Positions 1 through 5,716 of a stretch of DNA of 6,976 nucleotides are shown here, in pieces (the first letter of the stretch is position 1; each line of letters begins with the position of its first letter). Origin of the DNA: an uncultured Clostridium sp. GTDB taxonomy: Bacteria; Bacillota; Clostridia; Lachnospirales; Anaerotignaceae. Location of the stretch: contig CAMXTM010000106.1 in assembly GCA_947246775.1 (NCBI GenBank), positions 1 to 6,976 of the forward strand, written 5' to 3'. The notes beneath the pieces are model-generated. The model was given only the letters and a program-made list of their open reading frames with translations. It had not been told where the DNA came from and made no database searches. A program made the position numbers and the translations under genes.

Positions 1-848
1 GTAATGCCACTTTCCATAACGTCAGCAGCCAATTCTGGAGGGGTTGCCTCTAGTGTTTGTTTTATGGTATCAATAATAGAATAAATAGGCTCATGTAATG
101 CTTCCATAATTTCGGTAGAAGTAACAACGACTGTTTTAGGCAAGCCAGAAAGCAGGTCACGCCCTCTTACATTTATCTCGCTTACCTCATCAGTAGGATA
201 TACGCAACCGATAGAAATTTTAATTTCTTCTGCTGTTCTGTCACCAATAGCAAGATTAAATTCTTTTTTGATATAATTTACAATGTAGTTGTCTAATTCA
301 TCACCAGCAATGCGTAGAGAAGTGCTAGTCACAATACCACCTAGTGAGATAACAGCAACTTCGCTTGTGCCACCACCAATGTCTACAATCATGCTGCCAG
401 TAGGTTCTTCTACAGGCAAACCAGCACCAATAGAGGCTGCCATAGGTTCTTCAATTAAATAAGTGTCTTTGTCTTTTGCACCAGCAGAAACGGCTGCTTC
501 TAATACAGCTCTTTTTTCTACTTCTGTAACGCCTGATGGTACGCAAACAACAACTCTTGGCTTAGGTCCAAACATAGAGCGAGGGCAAGCCTTGTTGATA
601 AAATATTTTAACATAGCTTGTGTTGTGTCAAAGTCTGCAATAACACCATCTTTCATAGGGCGTATTGCTACAATATTTCCTGGTGTTCTGCCTATCATAT
701 CCTTTGCTTCATTTCCTACAGCAAGTACATCTTTTGTCTGTAGGTTGATTGCTACAACAGATGGTTCATTTACAACAATTCCTTTTCCTGGCATATATAC
801 AAGGGTGTTTGCAGTCCCTAAATCAATTCCCATGTCTTTTGAAAACAT
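1..848 (-). CDS. mreB: MreB, rod-shape-determining actin homologue (3' part cut by window edge)
   Basis: Bacterial actin that polymerises under the cytoplasmic membrane and guides lateral cell-wall synthesis. The frame stays open from the ATG at 848 to the left edge, giving 282 codons of a family usually near 330-350 residues, so about the last 50-60 residues lie outside. It begins [18 protein letters not shown], the phosphate-1 nucleotide loop of the actin fold. IEEPMAAS follows at about residues 133-140 and the phosphate-2 loop DIGGGTSE at about 157-164. [11 protein letters not shown] is also typical of MreB. The start is supported by GAGAGGAG at 858-865, nine bases upstream. It has its own promoter at 972-1000 and follows the terminated maf gene on the same strand. 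In Clostridia maf and mreB are commonly adjacent, and mreC and mreD would be expected beyond the edge. Identification as MreB rather than the Mbl paralogue is likely but not certain without the C-terminus. Confidence 0.95.
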   Translation of the reverse strand, partial: MFSKDMGIDLGTANTLVYMPGKGIVVNEPSVVAINLQTKDVLAVGNEAKDMIGRTPGNIVAIRPMKDGVIADFDTTQAMLKYFINKACPRSMFGPKPRVVVCVPSGVTEVEKRAVLEAAVSAGAKDKDTYLIEEPMAASIGAGLPVEEPTGSMIVDIGGGTSEVAVISLGGIVTSTSLRIAGDELDNYIVNYIKKEFNLAIGDRTAEEIKISIGCVYPTDEVSEINVRGRDLLSGLPKTVVVTSTEIMEALHEPIYSIIDTIKQTLEATPPELAADVMESGI

Positions 849-971
849 AATTTTTTTCTCCTCTCATTTGTGTTATATAAAATTAGTATTTTCAGTTTTA
901 CTATAATTAAGCAAAAATATTTTATAAATTATTTTATTTCACTGTTTGTAGTTATAAATGTCTCACTTGTA

Positions 972-1000
972 ATCATACCGCTTTTTTACTTGTATTTCAA
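972..1000 (-). promoter_or_regulatory. Sigma-A-type promoter for mreB
   Basis: On the minus strand TTGAAA (1000-995) is followed after exactly 17 bases by TATGAT (977-972). Transcription would start near 965, giving a leader of about 115 bases before the mreB ATG. The site lies just downstream of the maf terminator, so mreB appears to be transcribed independently. This is read by eye only. Confidence 0.7.
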
Positions 1001-1028
1001 TAATAACATTTTTTTACTGATAAAGAAA

Positions 1029-1064
1029 TAAAAAAAGACGGTTGTAAATAAATACGAACCGTCT
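1029..1064 (-). terminator. Intrinsic terminator after maf
   Basis: A perfect 8-bp stem (1036-1043 with 1057-1064, AGACGGTT/AACCGTCT) can extend by three pairs past a bulged base. On the minus strand it is followed by a run of six T. It begins about 10 bases beyond the maf stop codon and upstream of the mreB promoter, which separates the two transcripts. Confidence 0.85.
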
Positions 1065-1074
1065 GAAATGATGT

Positions 1075-1689
1075 TTATTGTGGTTTTATCCAAAAAATAT
1101 CAATATGATGTTTGAATAAAGATTTGTTTAACAGCCAAAGAGGCAAACCAGCTAACGTATAATAGTCACCGTAGATATTTTCAATTAAAAGAGCGCCTTT
1201 TCCAGTAACAGAATAGCCACCAGGTCTATCATAAGGTTCGTCTGTATCAGTGTATGCATCAATAATTCTGTCAGAAAGGTTGTGCATATAAACATCTACA
1301 CCATCTACATAGCTTTCCATTTCATAAGAACCATCTGCATGATGATAGATGACAGTTAGCCCAGTATAAGATGTATGTTTTCTTCCTTGTAATCTTTTGA
1401 GCATAGCGACAGCATCTGGTTTATTTTTTGGACGATGTAATATTTTTCCAAAATCAGTTACAACAGTATCTACGCCAAGTATAATTGCTTCCCCTTCTAC
1501 TCTATCTAAAACGGCAAGCGCTTTTGTAGCAGAAATAGATTTTACCCATTCATAAGGAGAATTTTCATTTTCAATTTCTACATCTTTTTCTTCAATTTGA
1601 CAGAATAGTTCTTCAAAAGGAACAGAAAGTTGTTTTAATAAATTTGCTCTGGAAAAAAGATTTGTTGCTAAAATTAATTTTTGTACCAT
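1075..1689 (-). CDS. maf: Maf-family nucleotide pyrophosphatase, divergent active site
   Basis: Cytoplasmic Maf/YhdE/YceF-fold protein of 204 residues, the normal family length. Typical members hydrolyse dTTP, UTP or modified NTPs to the monophosphate plus pyrophosphate. Family landmarks are LILA at residues 5-8, ATKALAV (54-60), GVDTVV (72-77, with the putative catalytic Asp74), GKILHRP (81-87), and GALLIENIYGDY followed by GLPLWLL (165-187). The start is supported by AGAGGTG at 1695-1701, five bases before the ATG. Oddly, the usual SxSPRR loop reads TNLFSR, so only the second Arg (Arg14) is kept. The usual Lys of GKP is Arg86, and the usual Gln of the YGIQG segment is Thr162. The Maf fold is clear, but activity or substrate may differ from dTTP/UTP pyrophosphatases. 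It lies between the small-gene cassette and mreB, with its own promoter and terminator. Confidence 0.88.
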   Translation of the reverse strand: MVQKLILATNLFSRANLLKQLSVPFEELFCQIEEKDVEIENENSPYEWVKSISATKALAVLDRVEGEAIILGVDTVVTDFGKILHRPKNKPDAVAMLKRLQGRKHTSYTGLTVIYHHADGSYEMESYVDGVDVYMHNLSDRIIDAYTDTDEPYDRPGGYSVTGKGALLIENIYGDYYTLAGLPLWLLNKSLFKHHIDIFWIKPQ

Positions 1690-1739
1690 GATTGCACCTC
1701 TTTAGGAATTAATAAAGTCAACATTAACAATATAATAAC

Positions 1740-1766
1740 ATTATATCATATTTTTTTGAAATGCAA
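1740..1766 (-). promoter_or_regulatory. Extended -10 promoter for maf
   Basis: On the minus strand TATAAT (1745-1740) is preceded by TGA, which makes an extended -10 (TGnTATAAT). A TTGCAT (1766-1761) lies 15 bases upstream, a short spacer that the extended -10 could offset. The start would be near 1733, about 45 bases before the maf ATG. The promoter follows immediately after the weak terminator of the small-gene cassette. Confidence 0.65.
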
Positions 1767-1777
1767 GTTATTTTATT

Positions 1778-1802
1778 AAAAAAAATAGAGAAATCTATTT
1801 TT
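1778..1802 (-). terminator. Weak AT-rich terminator after the small-gene cassette
   Basis: A perfect 9-bp stem (1781-1789 with 1794-1802) has a 4-base loop and on the minus strand leads into eight T residues in total. Only one of the nine pairs is G-C, so stability is low and some readthrough into maf is plausible. It begins about 22 bases after the stop of the 151-residue gene. Confidence 0.5.
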
Positions 1803-1824
1803 CTGTTTCTTTTTCAATGTTATA

Positions 1825-2280
1825 TTAATATTGTATAAAAGAAAAACTTTCTATTATTAAATTTTTATTTGCTAGAGCTGGTAAAATTTTGCAAAGATAC
1901 CAGTTGACATCTAACACTTTTAAATTGGATATTAATATTTTTTTAGTTTTGTCATCTGGAGATAGTAAAATATCAAATTCTGGAGTAATCATCATATCAA
2001 TTCTGTACCTATTATTTTTTTCTGACAAAAATAGTGCTAGAGCAATGATTTCATTGTTTTTTTCTTTTTGCATAACAATATCAAAATAATCCTTTTTGCT
2101 GATTGCTTTTGACAAAAAATCAAAGTCATCATTATCCCCTACATCAGTATAAATGACTTCATTTTTTTCTGAGTATAAACTCCAACCAGTTTCTAAAAAA
2201 CTTTCAATTATATATATTGCGGATAAGTCGAAGTTTTCTTTTTTAGCAATATTAACTTCAAAAGTATAAGTGATTGACAT
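1825..2280 (-). CDS. Unrecognised 151-residue protein, third gene of the small cassette
   Basis: I do not recognise this family. The product is 151 residues, mixed acidic and basic, with no signal peptide or membrane segment, so it is probably cytosolic. Visible features are an N-terminal beta-like segment (SITYTFEVNI), a TGWSLY segment near residue 31, an acidic patch DVGDNDDFDF at about 46-55, and a DVNWYLCKILPAL segment at about 123-135. The single Cys of the protein lies in that last segment. Alternating short strands and helices suggest a small alpha/beta fold. The ATG is supported by AAGGGA seven bases upstream. That site directly follows the TAG of the preceding gene (2293-2295), which leaves 12 bases between genes and suggests translational coupling. 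Size, composition and neighbours resemble orphan immunity-type genes of Firmicutes, but that is inference. The sequence is strongly AT-rich. Confidence 0.8.
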   Translation of the reverse strand: MSITYTFEVNIAKKENFDLSAIYIIESFLETGWSLYSEKNEVIYTDVGDNDDFDFLSKAISKKDYFDIVMQKEKNNEIIALALFLSEKNNRYRIDMMITPEFDILLSPDDKTKKILISNLKVLDVNWYLCKILPALANKNLIIESFSFIQY

Positions 2281-2292
2281 ATCTTTTCCCTT

Positions 2293-2520
2293 CTAATCTA
2301 AAGTTACCGTAAAAAATCCTTCTGTCCAATGTTTTTTATTGATTTCATATTTGTCAATATAAAAATCATTGGGGTGTTCTTGAAATCCGGGCAATTTTTT
2401 ATATTCTACAATAGCAGATTCTGCTTTTTGAAAATTGGAAAATACGCCTAAAAATTTTATTTCATCATAGCCATTTTCTAATTCGTAACTATGCTGTAGT
2501 ACATATACGTATTTCTCCAT
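2293..2520 (-). CDS. Small DUF7336-like protein
   Basis: A 75-residue cytosolic protein counted from the ATG at 2520. A GTG three codons earlier (2529) gives a longer frame but lies against the ribosome site AAAGGG, whereas the ATG sits eight bases from it. I therefore chose the ATG. The pattern is YVYVLQHSYE, then KFLGVFSN, then an amphipathic helix ending KLPGFQEHP, then FYIDKYEIN and HWTEGF. It matches my memory of the small family called DUF7336, in which LPGF and the terminal HWTEGF are conserved. The length of about 75 residues is normal for it. No biochemical role is established that I know of. Members often occur singly or in clusters of small accessory genes, including immunity-type loci. 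Here it is the middle gene of three, 42 bases after the first and 12 bases before the third. Family assignment is from memory, not a search. Confidence 0.8.
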   Translation of the reverse strand: MEKYVYVLQHSYELENGYDEIKFLGVFSNFQKAESAIVEYKKLPGFQEHPNDFYIDKYEINKKHWTEGFFTVTLD

Positions 2521-2528
2521 AAATGTCA

Positions 2529-2535
2529 CCCTTTC
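2529..2535 (-). promoter_or_regulatory. Ribosome binding site that decides the start of the DUF7336-like gene
   Basis: On the minus strand GAAAGGG (2535-2529) precedes the ATG at 2520 by eight bases. The alternative GTG at 2529-2527 overlaps its last G and would have no spacer, so the ATG is preferred. Confidence 0.7.
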
Positions 2536-2562
2536 TTCTAATTTTTATTTATAAAAATATTA

Positions 2563-2928
2563 TTATTCTCTAACAATAAAAACTTCTGCCTTGTTGTCAA
2601 TGGCTTTCCGAATAATGCTACATATTTCTGTAAAAGCCTCAGCCGCTTCATTCTTTAATCGTTGTTTTTCTATGGATTCAAATTGATTTAAAGTCATTTG
2701 TAAGTCTTTTATTAGCCAAAAATCTTCTTCATACCAACCTATATGCATATGATAATAATAGGCTATTTCTTTCCAACCATTTTTATCTGGTTTTATCAAT
2801 TTCATGATTTGGTCAAAATAACCCTCCCAAATAACAAAAATTTTAATCTCATTATTTTTTTTATAAATAAATTGAATTTCTGGCTCTCCCTCAAAACCGT
2901 TATAATAACTATAATTGATTGACTTCAT
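2563..2928 (-). CDS. Unrecognised 121-residue protein, first gene of the small cassette
   Basis: I do not recognise this family. The 121-residue product lacks a signal peptide or membrane helix. It opens with a tyrosine-rich stretch (INYSYYNGFEGEPEIQFIY) and a predicted beta hairpin (EIKIFVIWEGYF). A Tyr/His/Trp-rich centre follows (YYYHMHIGWYEEDFW, about residues 58-72), then a long charged helix (about 79-112) and a final strand (AEVFIVRE). The rich aromatic centre and short strands fit a small alpha/beta protein. The ATG at 2928 has only a weak ribosome site (GTGAG, about nine bases upstream). A strong promoter lies at 2978-3006, so this is the first gene of a three-gene transcript. An orphan immunity-type role is possible from size and company but has no direct motif support. 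The frame is intact and its AT bias matches its two cassette neighbours. Confidence 0.78.
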   Translation of the reverse strand: MKSINYSYYNGFEGEPEIQFIYKKNNEIKIFVIWEGYFDQIMKLIKPDKNGWKEIAYYYHMHIGWYEEDFWLIKDLQMTLNQFESIEKQRLKNEAAEAFTEICSIIRKAIDNKAEVFIVRE

Positions 2929-2977
2929 TTTTTATTCTCACTAACTTTTTGTATTTAATTGAATAACTTCTATTTTT

Positions 2978-3006
2978 ATTTTACACATTTTTATCTTGAT
3001 TTTCAA
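2978..3006 (-). promoter_or_regulatory. Sigma-A-type promoter of the small-gene cassette
   Basis: TTGAAA (3006-3001) and TAAAAT (2983-2978) on the minus strand are separated by exactly 17 bases. The start would be near 2971, about 42 bases before the ATG at 2928. It lies just downstream of the rnf terminator, so the cassette is not simply the tail of the rnf operon. Confidence 0.7.
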
Positions 3007-3034
3007 TTTATTTTACTATATTTATAAAAAAGAT

Positions 3035-3070
3035 AAAAAATAAAAAGCCTGCTATAAAAACAGGCTTTTT
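3035..3070 (-). terminator. Strong intrinsic terminator of the rnf operon
   Basis: A perfect 10-bp stem (3042-3051 with 3061-3070, AAAAAGCCTG/CAGGCTTTTT) has a 9-base loop. On the minus strand it runs into TTTTT, one A, then six T. It starts about 10 bases after the rnfB stop. The A/T symmetry means it could also act on the plus strand, but no plus-strand gene is seen. Confidence 0.9.
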
Positions 3071-3079
3071 AAAAAAGAA

Positions 3080-3943
3080 TTATTCACTTTTTGCTTCGGT
3101 TTTTGGTGCATCTGCCTTTGGTGCATCTGCTTTAGGAGCAGCAGGTTTTTTACCTGTCAAAACACCTTTAGGACATTTATTTGCACAAATACCGCAAGCC
3201 TTACATTTGTCATAATCAATTACTGCTAAATTATCTACTACATGAATTGCATCAAAAGGACAATTCTTTTCGCAGATTTTACAAGCAATACAGCCAGCAG
3301 AACATACTGCAAGTACACCCTTGCCGTTGTCTTTAGAAGAACATTCTACTTTTACTTTCTTTTTGACTGGAAGTAATTCTATAATGTGTTTTGGGCAAGT
3401 AGAAACACATTTACCACAAGAAACACATTTGTCTTTGTCAATCACTGCAACACCATTTACAATTTCGATAGCACCAAAAGCACAAGCTTTTTTGCAACTG
3501 CCTAAACCAAGACAGCCATATGTACAACTTTTTGCACCGCCACCAGCTAATTGCATTGCCATAGTACAGTCATCTAAACCAAAGTAAGTATATTTTTCTT
3601 TTGCGACATCGCAAGTTCCTTTACATTTTACAAATGCTGCTGTTGGTTCAGCAGAACCAGCTTCTACACCCATAATAGAGCCTATTTTTGCAGCAACAGC
3701 CGCACCACCAACAGGGCAAGCATTCACAGGAGCTGTGCCAGCAACGATTGCTGCTGCACAACCACCACAGCCAGGAAAACCACAGCCACCGCAGTTTGCA
3801 CCAGGTAGAGCTTCAAGCACTTCTCCAAGTTTTGGGTCTTCTTCTACAGCAAACAATTTACCTGCATAACCAAGTCCTGCGCCAAGAACAACACCCAAAC
3901 CGCCAATGCTTATAATTGGGTTGATAATATTCATAATATCCAT
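3080..3943 (-). CDS. rnfB: RnfB, iron-sulfur subunit of the Rnf complex
   Basis: Membrane-anchored multi-cluster subunit thought to accept electrons from reduced ferredoxin. An N-terminal hydrophobic helix (about residues 8-28) anchors it. A first [4Fe-4S] domain follows, with C51, C54, C59 and C76 in the GANCGGCGFPGC pattern. A Cys-rich middle has C107, C111, C126, C140, C144, C150 and C154, including GCLGLGSC. Ferredoxin-type repeats follow at C173-C183 (CxxCxxCxxxCP), C214-C228 and C247-C257. The length of 287 residues and the multiple clusters fit clostridial RnfB rather than the shorter proteobacterial form. The tail after residue 264 is a repetitive Ala/Pro/Lys stretch. The ATG at 3943 has AAGGAG 11 bases upstream. 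An ATG three codons later is less well spaced. It is the last gene of the rnf operon, 19 bases after rnfA, and is followed by a strong terminator. Confidence 0.96.
   Translation of the reverse strand: MDIMNIINPIISIGGLGVVLGAGLGYAGKLFAVEEDPKLGEVLEALPGANCGGCGFPGCGGCAAAIVAGTAPVNACPVGGAAVAAKIGSIMGVEAGSAEPTAAFVKCKGTCDVAKEKYTYFGLDDCTMAMQLAGGGAKSCTYGCLGLGSCKKACAFGAIEIVNGVAVIDKDKCVSCGKCVSTCPKHIIELLPVKKKVKVECSSKDNGKGVLAVCSAGCIACKICEKNCPFDAIHVVDNLAVIDYDKCKACGICANKCPKGVLTGKKPAAPKADAPKADAPKTEAKSE
3102..3131 (-). repeat. 15-base tandem repeat in the rnfB tail
   Basis: Two adjacent 15-base units (3102-3116 and 3117-3131), differing only at the last base, each encode a five-residue Ala-Pro-Lys-Ala-Asp type unit. 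Degenerate copies flank them (AAPKADAPKADAPKTEA). This is a likely slippage-prone, disordered linker at the RnfB C-terminus. Confidence 0.75.
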
Positions 3944-3962
3944 TATTTTGCACGCTCCTTGT

Positions 3963-4541
3963 TTATAATTTGATTAAGCCTTGGAATCCCAAAAAGGCAA
4001 TTGACATGATACCTGCTGTAATCAGTGCCATAGGGAAACCGTCAAATGCTTTTGGTGTATCATTAAATTCGATTCTTTCACGAATACCAGCAAACAATAT
4101 AATAGCGAGAGCAAAACCTGCTGCACCACCAATACCGTTTAAGATAGCTTCAATGAAGTTGTAACCTTTTTGCATATTAACAACAGCAACACCTAATACG
4201 GCACAGTTTGTTGTAATCAAAGGCAAGAATACACCAAGCGCTTGATACAAAGAAGGTGAAGATTTTTTCAAGAACATCTCTACAAACTGCACCAATGCAG
4301 CAATAACTAAGATGAAAGCAATGTTATAGAGATATTCAATTTTTAATGGTACTAATATAAAGTTATATACCATATATGCAGCAGCACAAGCGATAGTAAT
4401 AACGAAGATTACGGCAACACCCATGCCAGTTGCAGTTTCTACCTTTTTGGAAACACCAAGGAAAGGGCAGATACCTAAGAACTGTGATAAAACGTAGTTG
4501 TTTACAAAAATACCAGCTAATACTAATAATATCAGATTCAT
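3963..4541 (-). CDS. rnfA: RnfA, integral membrane subunit of the Rnf complex
   Basis: Polytopic subunit of 192 residues, the usual length, with about six hydrophobic segments. Homologous to NqrE of the Na+-translocating NADH:quinone reductase. Characteristic sites are LGICPFLGVSKK (Cys25) and ITTNCAVLG (Cys113). In Rnf/Nqr structures the equivalent cysteines of the RnfA and RnfE types jointly hold a [2Fe-2S] cluster within the membrane, which relays electrons between the two sides. Both Cys are present. The ATG at 4541 has AGGAGGGG at 4549-4556, directly after the rnfE stop, with seven bases of spacing. The gap to rnfE is 15 bases. RnfA and RnfE resemble each other and are related by an ancient duplication with inverted topology. 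Confidence 0.97.
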   Translation of the reverse strand: MNLILLVLAGIFVNNYVLSQFLGICPFLGVSKKVETATGMGVAVIFVITIACAAAYMVYNFILVPLKIEYLYNIAFILVIAALVQFVEMFLKKSSPSLYQALGVFLPLITTNCAVLGVAVVNMQKGYNFIEAILNGIGGAAGFALAIILFAGIRERIEFNDTPKAFDGFPMALITAGIMSIAFLGFQGLIKL

Positions 4542-4556
4542 TTATTTACCCCTCCT

Positions 4557-5156
4557 TTATGCTTTTTTCTTATTTTTAAAGTAGTTTAACAATGCCATTA
4601 AGCAACCAAGTGTAAAGAAAGCACCAGGAGCCATAACAAATAACAATGTTTTTGGGAAAGCATCTGGTAATACTGTTACGTTGAAAAGTGTACCAGAGCC
4701 AATAAATTCACGAACAAGACCTAAAAAGCCAAGTGCTACTGTAAAACCAAGTCCCATACCGATACCATCAAAGATAGAATCAATAGGAGAATTTTTAGAA
4801 GCAAATGCCTCAGCTCTTGCCAATATCAAACAGTTAACAACAATCAAAGGAATATAAAGACCTAATGATGCATTTAAGGAAGGCAAATAAGCCTGCAATA
4901 AAAACTGTATGATAGTAACGAATGTTGCGATAACAACGATAAAACATGGTATTCTAACCTTGTCAGGAATAACTTTTCTCAAAAGAGAGATAAAAAGGTT
5001 AGAACAAATTAAAACGGCTGCTGTAGAAAGTCCCATACCAATACCGTTTATAGCAGAACTGGTAACAGCCAGTGTAGGACACATACCGATAACCTGTGAA
5101 AAGGTTGGGTTTTCGTCAATAATACCATTTTTTATAATTTTAACTGGATTGCCCAT
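4557..5156 (-). CDS. rnfE: RnfE, integral membrane subunit of the Rnf complex
   Basis: Polytopic subunit of 199 residues, homologous to NqrD and paralogous to RnfA. It has the family N-terminus NPTFSQVIGMCPTLAV with Cys26, and IVVNCLILARAEAFAS with Cys109. These are the expected partners of RnfA Cys25 and Cys113 for the intramembrane [2Fe-2S] cluster. About six hydrophobic segments are visible, and the C-terminus is Lys-rich and cytoplasmic-looking. The ATG at 5156 shares its A with the rnfG stop (TAATG). GGAGGTG at 5164-5170 lies seven bases upstream, so translation is probably coupled. It sits between rnfG and rnfA in the standard clostridial C-D-G-E-A-B order. Confidence 0.97.
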   Translation of the reverse strand: MGNPVKIIKNGIIDENPTFSQVIGMCPTLAVTSSAINGIGMGLSTAAVLICSNLFISLLRKVIPDKVRIPCFIVVIATFVTIIQFLLQAYLPSLNASLGLYIPLIVVNCLILARAEAFASKNSPIDSIFDGIGMGLGFTVALGFLGLVREFIGSGTLFNVTVLPDAFPKTLLFVMAPGAFFTLGCLMALLNYFKNKKKA

Positions 5157-5716
5157 TAATTAGCACCTCCGTTTGCATTTACCCATTCTACTGCTTCGTT
5201 TGCACCGTCAGAAACGGCTCTGGAAGTAATTGTAGCACTTGTGATAGGAACAATTTCGCCACCATCTTTTGTTACCTGAATAGGAGCTTGTTTTCCAACG
5301 AATTGTTCATAAAAGTCAGGTGATGTAGATAAAGCACCAAGTCCTGGAGTTTCAGCATGAGATAATACTCTTAAACCTGTTACAACGCCGTCCATATCAA
5401 CACCAACCATAGTGGAAACTTCCCCACCGAAACCGCTAGGAGCAGTTGTCAAAACATAACCAATTGTTTCTCCGCCTTTTGTTGCTTTTGCAACTTTTTG
5501 TATTGTGCCTTCTGTTGCATCGCCATTACTCTTGTCAAGAATTGTTTCAAATTCGATACCATCTTCAGGCATAACTGCTGCCATAGCTTCCGCTTCTGTT
5601 TTAGCAGACTGAGCAGCGATAGCTGCTTTTGTTGTTTCAGAAACAATACCTAAAAGCATTGCTGCAACGGCTGTAATAATCAATAATACAACTGCTGGTC
5701 TCACAATATCTTTCAT
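5156..5716 (-). CDS. rnfG: RnfG, FMN-binding subunit of the Rnf complex
   Basis: Subunit of 186 residues with one N-terminal membrane helix (about residues 7-27) and an extracytoplasmic FMN-binding domain. It is homologous to NqrC. Family signatures are GFGGEV (95-100) and SHAETPGLG (119-127). The covalent FMN site lies at ITSATITSRAV with Thr162 as the likely attachment residue. FMN would be added by an ApbE-type flavin transferase encoded elsewhere. Compared with the common D-x-x-S/T-G-A-T pattern, the Asp position is Val156 and the Gly position is Ser160, while Ala161-Thr162 are kept. The ATG at 5716 overlaps the rnfD stop as ATGA. GGAGGTG at 5725-5731 lies eight bases upstream, so coupling to rnfD is expected. 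Confidence 0.95.
   Translation of the reverse strand: MKDIVRPAVVLLIITAVAAMLLGIVSETTKAAIAAQSAKTEAEAMAAVMPEDGIEFETILDKSNGDATEGTIQKVAKATKGGETIGYVLTTAPSGFGGEVSTMVGVDMDGVVTGLRVLSHAETPGLGALSTSPDFYEQFVGKQAPIQVTKDGGEIVPITSATITSRAVSDGANEAVEWVNANGGAN

Noticed and set aside
463..906. 147-codon open frame on the plus strand
   Set aside because: It is antisense to the 5' part of mreB, whose product is unmistakable. Its translation resembles no known protein and it has no convincing ribosome site.
1889..2089. 66-codon plus-strand frame with hydrophobic residues, a possible small membrane toxin
   Set aside because: It is antisense to the 151-residue gene with no plausible ribosome site. The hydrophobic look follows from the AT-rich complement.
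2929..3079. Possible mobile-element boundary beside the cassette
   Set aside because: I found no transposase, inverted terminal repeats or clear target duplication. The only inverted repeat is the rnf terminator hairpin.
3688..3915. Plus-strand frame encoding a Gln/His-rich peptide
   Set aside because: It is the antisense shadow of the Cys/Gly/Ala-rich rnfB N-terminus. The low-complexity composition comes from rnfB codons.
5449..5646. 65-codon Lys/Gln-rich minus-strand frame inside rnfG
   Set aside because: It is an out-of-frame reading of rnfG, which has full family motifs and a strong ribosome site.
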